Shown piece after piece: positions 1 through 4,927 of a stretch of DNA of 6,402 bases. The translations under genes were made by a program, and so were the position numbers. The stretch comes from Chloroflexota bacterium. Lineage in GTDB: Bacteria > Chloroflexota > Dehalococcoidia > Dehalococcoidales > RBG-16-60-22. Within the stretch, counting starts at the first letter, position 1. Each line of letters opens with the position of its first letter. The notes beneath the pieces were generated by a model. The model had not been told where the DNA came from. It saw only the letters and a list, made by a program, of their open reading frames with translations, and did no database searches. The stretch spans positions 1 through 6,402 of the forward strand of contig JANYKH010000108.1 in assembly GCA_025358235.1 (NCBI GenBank). The letters run 5' to 3'.

Positions 1-467
1 CGCCCCGCTTTAATCATTTCTTCGGCGGTTTCGCGTTTGTTGACGGCGCGGAGCGTTTCACTGTCGCCGCTTTCCAGTCCCATATACACCAGATCAAGGC
101 CCAGTTCTTTCAACTCTTTGAACTGTTCCACGGTTTTACGCAAAGCAGCTTTAGGCGTACAGTAGCTGGAGACGCGCTCCAGTTTGGGAAATTTGGCTTT
201 AAGATCTGTCAGTATTTCGATAAGAGTCGGCTGGGGCACAATCAGTGCATCGCCGTTTTCCAGAAAAACGCGGTCCACGTGCGGATATTCCTTCGCCACA
301 ATATTGATTAATCTCTTGATTTCCTCGATTTTAATGATATCGAAGCGCTGCCCTTTAAACGTGTGGCAGAAAGTACATTTGTTGTGGGAGCAGCCGATAG
401 TCACTGGCAGCAGGAAGCTGTTAGCCTCACTGGGCGGCCGGATTACAATTGAATCTTCGTAACTCAT
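1..467 (-). CDS. Radical SAM protein, N-terminal part (3' end cut by window edge)
   Basis: Translation on the minus strand gives 155 residues from ATG at 467 and runs off the window. Residues 25-34 read GCSHNKCTFC, a radical SAM iron-sulfur motif with Cys26, Cys31 and Cys34. The first spacing is CX4C rather than the textbook CX3C. The spelling GCSHN-CTFC, with an RPPSEA segment just before it (residues 10-15), is what I remember of a group of uncharacterised radical SAM proteins related to the B12-less YgiQ/elongator-type sets. Further family-like parts are FLENGDAL (68-75), which would follow the second beta strand, and YMGLESGD (128-135), the usual SAM-contacting GxESG region. The reaction and substrate are unknown. 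The start is supported by an AAGG Shine-Dalgarno five bases upstream, inside the end of the preceding gene, and by a TAATG one-base stop/start overlap, so it is translated from the same message as that gene. Sure of the superfamily; not of the function. Confidence 0.9.
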   Translation of the reverse strand, partial: MSYEDSIVIRPPSEANSFLLPVTIGCSHNKCTFCHTFKGQRFDIIKIEEIKRLINIVAKEYPHVDRVFLENGDALIVPQPTLIEILTDLKAKFPKLERVSSYCTPKAALRKTVEQFKELKELGLDLVYMGLESGDSETLRAVNKRETAEEMIKAG

Positions 468-1168
468 TATTTCCTTTTAAACAACGTCAGGAACCTGTCC
501 TGATACTGATCGAATATATTCCAGCGGTCAAGCTCATTCTTGAGCTCATGCGGTTCAAGATCACCGGCCGCTACTTGATTAAACATCTCCTCGATGTGGA
601 GGCGGGCGTCCATGGGCAGTCCGCTGGCGTCCATGTTCAACAAGCCGCGCGCCCCTAATTGTTCCACGTTGCCGCCCACGGAATTGCGGGTCACTTCATA
701 AATGAACTTCAGAAGCGAAACGTCCCAGAGTTCATCTTCGCCCTTAATAATGGCAGACAGGGTATCCCCGCGCCGCTCAATATCCGCGTTCAACCTCTCG
801 GCGACCACTTTCCAATCGTCAGAGACGATATTTAGTTCCTTGGGCTCGTTTTTATAGGCGTAAAGCAGGCCGGGGGAATCCCGTCCGTGCAGCCTCGCCA
901 GCAGGTCAAAATAACGCTTGGCATCGCCGCTGAAACCGTCCAGCCGGGTGAGGTAATAGGGGGTGACGATGCGGGGCTTTTCCGTGATGACCCGGCCTTC
1001 GCGGATGACCGTTTCCTTGCCTTCCTGGCCCGGTTCGGTGTAAACCGGCTGGGAGAGCAAATAGTAGTACAGATTCGTACTGCCGAACGTGGAGAGGGTC
1101 TGATTGGGTGGCCTCAGAATAACGGTCTGCCGGGCGGCGTTTACAATCTTGTCGTCGGTTTCACCCAT
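467..1168 (-). CDS. Conserved-looking hypothetical protein, 233 aa, middle gene of leftward cluster
   Basis: A 233-residue protein that I do not recognise as a named family. It is soluble and mixed in charge, with no signal peptide or membrane segment. The N-terminal third (residues 15-75) is rich in Tyr, Pro and Thr and looks beta-like, including VILRPPNQ (16-23) and a YYYLL stretch (34-38). The C-terminal half (115-233) looks helical, with a GNVEQLGARGLLN segment (166-178) and an aromatic end (DRWNIFDQYQDRF, 214-226). It lies 4 nt after the stop of the 200-aa gene and shares one base with the radical SAM gene, so all three should be co-transcribed. The only upstream GGAG is 17 nt away, so initiation probably depends on translational coupling. 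An enzyme role cannot be claimed, since no catalytic motif is visible. That it is a real gene is supported by tight packing and ordinary amino acid composition. Confidence 0.8.
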   Translation of the reverse strand: MGETDDKIVNAARQTVILRPPNQTLSTFGSTNLYYYLLSQPVYTEPGQEGKETVIREGRVITEKPRIVTPYYLTRLDGFSGDAKRYFDLLARLHGRDSPGLLYAYKNEPKELNIVSDDWKVVAERLNADIERRGDTLSAIIKGEDELWDVSLLKFIYEVTRNSVGGNVEQLGARGLLNMDASGLPMDARLHIEEMFNQVAAGDLEPHELKNELDRWNIFDQYQDRFLTLFKRK

Positions 1169-1172
1169 GGTT

Positions 1173-1775
1173 CTAGGTAATTAACTCCAGTTCCTGGCGG
1201 TACTCATCAAGTAGTTTCTGATACTGCGCGTCAAGCGTGGCATTCAACCGCCGCCATTCCTCCTGGAATTGAGGCTGCCGGTCGATATCGACGTTGTCCG
1301 CGCGGCCGTTATAAGCGCCGCCCATCTGCTTCGCCATGGCTTGCTGCACCTTGGCGGAAAATTCCATTTTCAGTTGCTGGTAGGACTGCTGGCGCTGCTG
1401 TTCGCCCTGGTTGGTATAATGATCAAAGACACGGCGGACGCGGGTAAAAACGCTCTCCAGCGCCGCCTTGTCGGACTTAATCATCTTAAGGCCGTCCATA
1501 GCCTTTTTAGCATCCTTTTTGGCGGCTTCGTTGCGCGGCAGCACGATCCCGCGAACCAGGATGTTGGCCAGGCCCTTTTTGACGAAGGGACGGCCGTTTT
1601 CAGGGAATTTGCTGATCTCCGCGTTAAGATTTACATCTTCTTTCATATACCGGCCGGCGATTTTCTCACCTTCCGGGACAAATTTCCAAGTCAAGCGGTC
1701 TTCTTCGCTGACAGCCCCAATTTTGGCGACCTTTTCAGCGGCGATTTGAGCGGCGGTTTTAATAGCTTCACCCAT
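1173..1775 (-). CDS. Hypothetical protein, 200 aa, charged and Gln-rich with likely helical C-terminus
   Basis: The reading frame is open back to 1937, but the start at 1775 is preferred. An AAGGAG Shine-Dalgarno lies seven bases before this ATG. The upstream extension is Ser/Thr/His-rich, has no ribosome binding site and runs through the probable promoter. The 200-residue product starts with an Ala/Lys-rich helix (residues 5-19). A charged middle section holds a short hydrophobic strand (NILVRGIVLP, 71-80). Residues 84-150 are long, probably helical, and Gln/Lys/Ala-rich, with EQQRQQSYQQ at 125-134. A last amphipathic helix spans about 168-198, with two Trp/Tyr-containing acidic-basic repeats that could form a coiled coil. 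There is no signal peptide, membrane segment or recognisable catalytic motif. It is the first gene of the leftward cluster, which suggests a structural or adaptor role beside the radical SAM protein, but that is only inference. Function unknown. Confidence 0.8.
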   Translation of the reverse strand: MGEAIKTAAQIAAEKVAKIGAVSEEDRLTWKFVPEGEKIAGRYMKEDVNLNAEISKFPENGRPFVKKGLANILVRGIVLPRNEAAKKDAKKAMDGLKMIKSDKAALESVFTRVRRVFDHYTNQGEQQRQQSYQQLKMEFSAKVQQAMAKQMGGAYNGRADNVDIDRQPQFQEEWRRLNATLDAQYQKLLDEYRQELELIT

Positions 1776-1789
1776 TTTGAATCTCCTTG

Positions 1790-1821
1790 ATGTGTAAGTA
1801 TTAGTTTTATGTGAAGTATTA
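1790..1821 (-). repeat. Near-identical tandem direct repeat in leader of the leftward cluster
   Basis: ATGTGTAAGTATTA (1790-1803) and ATGTGAAGTATTA (1809-1821) are the same sequence apart from one inserted T, and begin 19 nt apart. They lie between the candidate promoter and the Shine-Dalgarno of the 200-aa gene. On the transcript they read TAATACTTcACAT and TAATACTTaCACAT. They could be paired sites for a regulator or an RNA-binding protein, or a small chance duplication. Confidence 0.55.
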
Positions 1822-1842
1822 ATATGATGCGATTGTCTATTC

Positions 1843-1871
1843 ATTATACTAAATACCGGCAGGCGCATAAA
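1843..1871 (-). promoter_or_regulatory. Candidate sigma70-type promoter for the leftward three-gene cluster
   Basis: On the minus strand a perfect TATAAT -10 lies at 1848-1843. Seventeen bases upstream is TTTATG (1871-1866), a weak -35 matching TTGACA at three of six places. Transcription would begin near 1836, giving a leader of about 60 nt before the ATG at 1775. The perfect -10 and correct orientation are the main support; the -35 is poor, so an activator may be needed. Confidence 0.5.
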
Positions 1872-2121
1872 GCTGGGCAAACTTGAGTAACTTCCTTTTT
1901 GGTCGGAGGTGGGATTAAATGTTACCCCGCCGTCCATCCCAAGACCCCCTTCGCTAATTATTTCCCTGCAACATGAAACATTCCATATTTATGATCAACC
2001 GTAATTGAGACAAAATATACCCCAATTGGCAATTTTGTTAACTTCTTATTCTCGTTAAACTTTAAATTTTTTACAGGCATTGGATCATCATCTACAAAAC
2101 CGGCAAACATTCTCAGCGTAA

Positions 2122-2156
2122 TTGTATGAATAATTCTACAAATTATTGTCGTACAA
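2122..2156. repeat. Imperfect 35-bp palindrome upstream of the XRE promoter
   Basis: Inner arms AATAATT (2129-2135) and AATTATT (2141-2147) are exact inverse complements around a 5-nt CTACA centre. Outer arms TTGTA (2122-2126) and TACAA (2152-2156) are also exact, separated from the inner ones by 2 and 4 unmatched bases. It ends 26 nt before the -35 of the XRE gene. The position suits an operator or upstream activator site. The AT-rich stem without a following T run makes a terminator unlikely. Confidence 0.5.
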
Positions 2157-2182
2157 ACTACTGGTTCGGCGCCCCATCATTA

Positions 2183-2211
2183 TTGACTTTTGGTCAGTGC
2201 GAAAATACTAT
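2183..2211 (+). promoter_or_regulatory. Sigma70-type promoter of the XRE gene, with palindrome over the -35
   Basis: TTGACT (2183-2188) and TACTAT (2206-2211) are separated by an optimal 17 nt. Transcription would begin around 2218, leaving a very short leader that starts almost at the GAGGGTG ribosome binding site (2218-2224). The -35 is overlapped by TGAC-N5-GTCA (2184-2196), a small dyad that could be an operator, possibly for the XRE protein itself. The autoregulation is inference from family habit. Confidence 0.6.
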
Positions 2212-2231
2212 TATTACGAGGGTGAAAAAAC

Positions 2232-2585
2232 ATGACAAACACAATCGGTGAACTAATCCGGTCTAAACGGACGTCTCTGTCCAAGACCGTAACCAAAATC
2301 AGCAATGAAACTGGCATATCCCAGGCCCATCTCGGCCGTATTGAGCGCGGCGAACGTCTGCCTTCCGCCAAAGTCCTGCGGAAGCTGGCCGGGCCCCTCG
2401 GATTCTCCGAAACGGAATTGTTTACCCTCGCGGGTTTTTTATCTTCCAAACCGGATGATCAACCTGGCCTCACGCGCCCCTCCGGCCTTGACCCCTTTGT
2501 CGCCGCTTCTTTAGCCGCGGAACCCCCTGAAGTGCAGCGCGCCGTACTCGGGATTCTGAGCCTGCTCAAGTCTCTGCGGAAATAG
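2232..2585 (+). CDS. XRE-family helix-turn-helix transcriptional regulator, 117 aa
   Basis: A small DNA-binding protein of the Cro/CI (XRE, HTH_3) family. The HTH domain takes up residues 5-68. IGELIRSKRTSLS (5-17) forms the first helix. TVTKISNETGIS (19-30) gives helix two and the turn. QAHLGRIERGERLPS (31-45) contains the recognition helix and the usual R-IERG-R-PS signature. KVLRKLAGPLGFSETELFTLAG (47-68) closes the domain. A Pro/Asp-rich linker follows, then a hydrophobic tail (FVAASLAAEPPEVQRAVLGILSLLKSL, roughly 89-115) that is probably a dimerisation helix. There is no enzymatic or sensor domain, so its signal is unknown. The start has a GAGGGTG site seven bases away and a good promoter just upstream. 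It stands alone between two divergent or independent units. Its targets may include its own promoter, the leftward cluster or the tsa operon; none is shown by sequence. Confidence 0.92.
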   Translation: MTNTIGELIRSKRTSLSKTVTKISNETGISQAHLGRIERGERLPSAKVLRKLAGPLGFSETELFTLAGFLSSKPDDQPGLTRPSGLDPFVAASLAAEPPEVQRAVLGILSLLKSLRK

Positions 2586-2609
2586 CGTCTTTACTTGCGG
2601 GTCTCACTG

Positions 2610-2675
2610 TCCCCAACTCACTGGGGGATGGCTGATGCCGCGCGCTTAATTCCCCCGCTCAACACCCCCCCATCC
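2610..2675 (+). repeat. G/C-tract region with mutually exclusive pairing options
   Basis: Downstream of the XRE stop, GGGGGA (2623-2628) can pair back with TCCCC (2610-2614) or forward with TCCCCC (2651-2656). The overlapping GGATGG (2626-2631) can instead pair with CCATCC (2670-2675). None is followed directly by a T run, so this is not a textbook intrinsic terminator. It may still help 3' end formation or stability of the XRE message. Confidence 0.35.
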
Positions 2676-2693
2676 GTTCATTTTTTTGAGCGG
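2655..2693 (+). repeat. Inverted repeat CCGCTCAA/TTGAGCGG with a second left half-site
   Basis: CCGCTCAA (2655-2662) and TTGAGCGG (2686-2693) are perfect 8-bp inverse complements 23 nt apart. A second left arm, CCGTTCA (2674-2680), pairs with TGAGCGG (2687-2693) through one G-T wobble around a six-T loop. There are thus three copies of one CCGYTCA half-site. The right copy ends four bases before the TG of the tsaE extended -10, where a -35 would otherwise lie, so operator or activator binding is plausible. A role as a weak terminator for the XRE gene is the alternative. Confidence 0.5.
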
Positions 2694-2697
2694 TTTA

Positions 2698-2706
2698 TGC
2701 TATACT
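2698..2706 (+). promoter_or_regulatory. Extended -10 promoter for the tsa operon
   Basis: TG-C-TATACT matches the extended -10 consensus TGnTATAAT except at one base. No good -35 is found at the proper distance, which is normal for extended -10 promoters. Transcription would start near 2713, only about 20 nt before the tsaE ATG, so the leader is very short and has no Shine-Dalgarno. Confidence 0.55.
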
Positions 2707-2732
2707 TAAAAATCACAATGAACACTATCTAG

Positions 2733-3203
2733 ATGAAACAATCCCTGATCAGCAGCAGCCCAACCCGCACTTACGCCCTCGGCAAACGCATCGGCGCGGA
2801 TATTCCGGCCGGCACTGTCATCGCCCTTATCGGCGATCTCGGAGGCGGCAAGACCCTTTTTACACGCGGCTTGGCGGACGGCCTCGGCGTCCCGGAAAAA
2901 GTCGTCAATAGCCCCACTTTTGTGCTCGTCAATGAATACAAGGGACGTATGCCAATCTTCCATATGGACCTCTATCGCCTTAGTTCCGTCGCTGAGGGTA
3001 TGGAAATCGGCCTTATGGACTATTTACGCCGTGGCAAATCCGGCATCATCGTCGTGGAATGGGCCGAAAAGCTGGAACATCTGCTTTCCCCGGATTGGCT
3101 GGAAATCCATTTTGAAGTGACCGGGCCTCGCCAGCGCCGGTTAATTCTCGCCACGGAAAACAAAGAACTGGGTAAGATCGTACGGGAGGCCGTTAAGGCG
3201 TGA
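2733..3203 (+). CDS. tsaE: tRNA threonylcarbamoyladenosine biosynthesis ATPase TsaE
   Basis: TsaE (YjeE family) is the P-loop ATPase that drives the TsaB-TsaD complex through its cycles when the threonylcarbamoyl group is put on A37 of tRNA. The 156-residue length is usual. Walker A is GDLGGGKT (34-41), with G34, K40 and T41 in place; most members read GDLGAGKT. SPTFVLVNEY (60-69) is the typical switch segment. HMDLYRL (77-83) carries the conserved Asp79, and VVEWAE (107-112) carries Glu109 and Trp110, which line up with the Asp and Glu-Trp of the Escherichia coli protein. The ATG at 2733 has no Shine-Dalgarno. It directly follows the TAG of a five-triplet frame (ATG at 2718, MNTI then stop). 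The N-terminus fits family length, so this start is kept. It is the first gene of the operon and overlaps tsaB by four bases (GTGA). Confidence 0.96.
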   Translation: MKQSLISSSPTRTYALGKRIGADIPAGTVIALIGDLGGGKTLFTRGLADGLGVPEKVVNSPTFVLVNEYKGRMPIFHMDLYRLSSVAEGMEIGLMDYLRRGKSGIIVVEWAEKLEHLLSPDWLEIHFEVTGPRQRRLILATENKELGKIVREAVKA

Positions 3204-3886
3204 AAGTCCTCGGTCTGGATACCTCGCACTATTTAAATTCGGTGGGCATCATCGAGGGCGAACGTTTGCTGGCTGGAGTAACCTCCAGCGCCCGATCGGA
3301 TTCCCTCGTCAAAATTATTGCCAATATCGATTTCGCCGTAAAAAGAGCGGGATTAACTTTAGCCCAAATTGACGGGTTCGGGGTTGGACTTGGGCCTGGC
3401 TCATGGACCGGTATCAGAGTGGGCGTCACCGTGGGCAAAATGCTGGCCTACGCTACCGGCAAACCAATCTGCGGGGTCTCTACCCTTGAAGCCCTGGCAC
3501 GCGAGGCCTTTAACGCCAACACCCTTATCTGCTCCATCATCGGCGGCGGCACCAAAGATATGATCTATGCCGCCCTCTATCGCCAGCTGAACGGCGCGGT
3601 AAAGCAAGAAGGCGACTATTACGTCGGCAGCCCATCCGGCCTGGCCCATCTGATAAAAGAAAATGTGGTCATCGTCGGTCAGGAAGCTGATTTTTACGCT
3701 GAATACATAAAAAGCTTGAATATCCCGGACATTAAAATCACCGAAATCAAAACCATTCCACAGGGATCGACCATTGCCAGCCTGGCACAGGCCAGACTCG
3801 AACGCGGCGATAAAGATAATGCCCTTGCACTCACCCCCCTCTACCTCAAAGAATCCGCCGCCCGTATCTACCAGGAAGTAAAGTAG
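3200..3886 (+). CDS. tsaB: tRNA threonylcarbamoyladenosine biosynthesis protein TsaB (divergent)
   Basis: TsaB is the non-catalytic ASKHA-fold paralogue of TsaD that dimerises with it and scaffolds TsaE binding. Translation starts at GTG within the GTGA overlap with tsaE, and a GGGAGG site lies ten bases upstream. The 228 residues match family length. Visible marks are GLDTS (5-9), the loop GPGSWTGIRVG (65-75; usually GPGSFTGLRIG), GKPICGVSTLEALA (87-100) and the C-terminal PLYLKESAA (213-221). Two usual features are changed. The His of the SH segment before the first helix appears as SD (33-34). The DAR-type motif before the central strand is replaced by GGGTKDMIY (115-123). The protein should still fold as TsaB, but its interface with TsaD may differ. 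Gene order between tsaE and tsaD supports the assignment strongly. Confidence 0.93.
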   Translation: MKVLGLDTSHYLNSVGIIEGERLLAGVTSSARSDSLVKIIANIDFAVKRAGLTLAQIDGFGVGLGPGSWTGIRVGVTVGKMLAYATGKPICGVSTLEALAREAFNANTLICSIIGGGTKDMIYAALYRQLNGAVKQEGDYYVGSPSGLAHLIKENVVIVGQEADFYAEYIKSLNIPDIKITEIKTIPQGSTIASLAQARLERGDKDNALALTPLYLKESAARIYQEVK

Positions 3887-3904
3887 GAAGCTATTTAGGA
3901 AAAT

Positions 3905-4927
3905 ATGCTGGTTTTAGGTATCGAAACCTCTTGTGATGAAACCGCCGCCGCTCTGGTGGAAGATGGACGCACCATCCTTTCCAGCGTCATCGCCACGCAG
4001 ATGGACCTGCTCAAAAAATACGGCGGCGTCGTGCCGGAGGTCGCCGCGCGGCGGCACACCGAACTAATCGGTTATGTCATTGAAGAAGCGCTGAACAAAG
4101 CTGGCAAGTCCAAAGAAGATATCGATGCAGTCGCCGTAACCGCCAAACAGGGACTAATCGGCTGCCTGCTGGTAGGCACCGCTGCCGCCAAAACCATGAG
4201 TTACGCGTTGAATGTGCCGCTCATCGGCATCCATCATATTGAAGGGCATATCTTTGCGAATAAACTGAGCAACCCTGATCTGCCCTATCCCCATGTCTGC
4301 CTCACCGTTTCCGGCGGACACACCATGATTCTCTACGTCGCCGAAAACTGCCATTATGAATTGATGGGCACCACGGTGGACGATGCCGCCGGTGAAGCCT
4401 TCGACAAAGTCGCCAAATTCCTCGGGCTGGGATTTCCGGGTGGCCCGGTTATCGATAAAGCCGCCCAAACCGGCAACATCAAGGCTTATAAGTTTCCCCG
4501 CCCCCTGATCTACGCCAAAAACTACGATTTCAGTTTCAGCGGTCTGAAGACCTCTGTTATCAATACTTTTAAAGAGCAGGTCGCCAACCATGAAGCCCTG
4601 CCCCTCCCCGATATTGCCGCCAGCTTCCAGGAAGCCGTGGTGGACGTTCTTGTCGCCAAGACAATAAAAGCGGCCCTTGAGCGAGGCGTCAAAGCCTTGA
4701 GCGTCACGGGTGGCGTTTCTGCCAACCGCCGGTTGCGCGCTAATTTCCAGACCGCCGCTGAACGCAACGGGCTGAAAGTCTTTTTCCCCTCGCTGTCCCT
4801 CTGCACCGATAACGGCGCGATGGTCGCCGCCGCCGGCTATTCCCGGCTGATGCGCGGCGAGAGATCGACCCTTGAACTGGATGTAATTCCCAGCACTCCT
4901 CTGGAGATGACCCGTGGTCAGGATTGA
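3905..4927 (+). CDS. tsaD: tRNA N6-adenosine threonylcarbamoyltransferase TsaD
   Basis: TsaD (Kae1/YgjD family) is the catalytic subunit that moves threonylcarbamoyl from TC-AMP to N6 of A37 in ANN-decoding tRNAs. The 340 residues fit the family. Motifs in order are GIETSCDETAAALV (5-18), GGVVPEVAARRH (40-51), the metal-binding HIEGH (His111, His115), SGGHT (136-140), DDAAGEAFDKVAKFLG (159-174), FSFSGLKT (209-216), GGVSANRRLR (269-278) and CTDNGAMVAAAG (300-311), with Asp302 as the third metal ligand. The loop usually written TxGPGLxG reads TAKQGLIG (79-86), so Gly-Pro is replaced by Lys-Gln while the rest is intact. Start: ATG with AGGA five bases upstream, 18 nt after tsaB. The 3' end overlaps tsaC by 14 nt. 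A rimI gene, often found between tsaB and tsaD, is absent here. Confidence 0.97.
   Translation: MLVLGIETSCDETAAALVEDGRTILSSVIATQMDLLKKYGGVVPEVAARRHTELIGYVIEEALNKAGKSKEDIDAVAVTAKQGLIGCLLVGTAAAKTMSYALNVPLIGIHHIEGHIFANKLSNPDLPYPHVCLTVSGGHTMILYVAENCHYELMGTTVDDAAGEAFDKVAKFLGLGFPGGPVIDKAAQTGNIKAYKFPRPLIYAKNYDFSFSGLKTSVINTFKEQVANHEALPLPDIAASFQEAVVDVLVAKTIKAALERGVKALSVTGGVSANRRLRANFQTAAERNGLKVFFPSLSLCTDNGAMVAAAGYSRLMRGERSTLELDVIPSTPLEMTRGQD

Larger units (their letters stand above)
1776..2231. other. Divergent AT-rich intergenic region, 456 nt, no gene seen
   Basis: This gap separates the leftward cluster from the XRE gene. No credible coding region, tRNA or riboswitch is visible, only very short frames without ribosome binding sites. 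It becomes clearly AT-rich from about 1960 to 2160. That stretch has an 8-bp perfect palindrome CCAATTGG (2022-2029) lying within a pair of ACAAAAT (2010-2016) and ATTTTGT (2032-2038) arms, and a larger imperfect palindrome at 2122-2156. Promoter candidates face outward at both ends (minus strand 1871-1843, plus strand 2183-2211). Its length is more than two promoters need, so regulatory protein binding or a lost gene is possible. Confidence 0.6.

Noticed and set aside
887..1790. Long plus-strand frames opposite the two unknown leftward genes (887-1180 and 1269-1790)
   Set aside because: They are antisense to well-packed genes with good starts, lack ribosome binding sites and give compositions typical of shadow frames.
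1776..1937. Upstream extension of the 200-aa leftward gene to an ATG at 1937
   Set aside because: The extra 54 residues are low-complexity, overlap the promoter and repeats and have no ribosome binding site, whereas the ATG at 1775 has AAGGAG seven bases away.
1860..2180. CRISPR array, tRNA or insertion sequence in the AT-rich gap
   Set aside because: No regular repeats, no cloverleaf, and no terminal inverted repeats with a transposase; only isolated palindromes are present.
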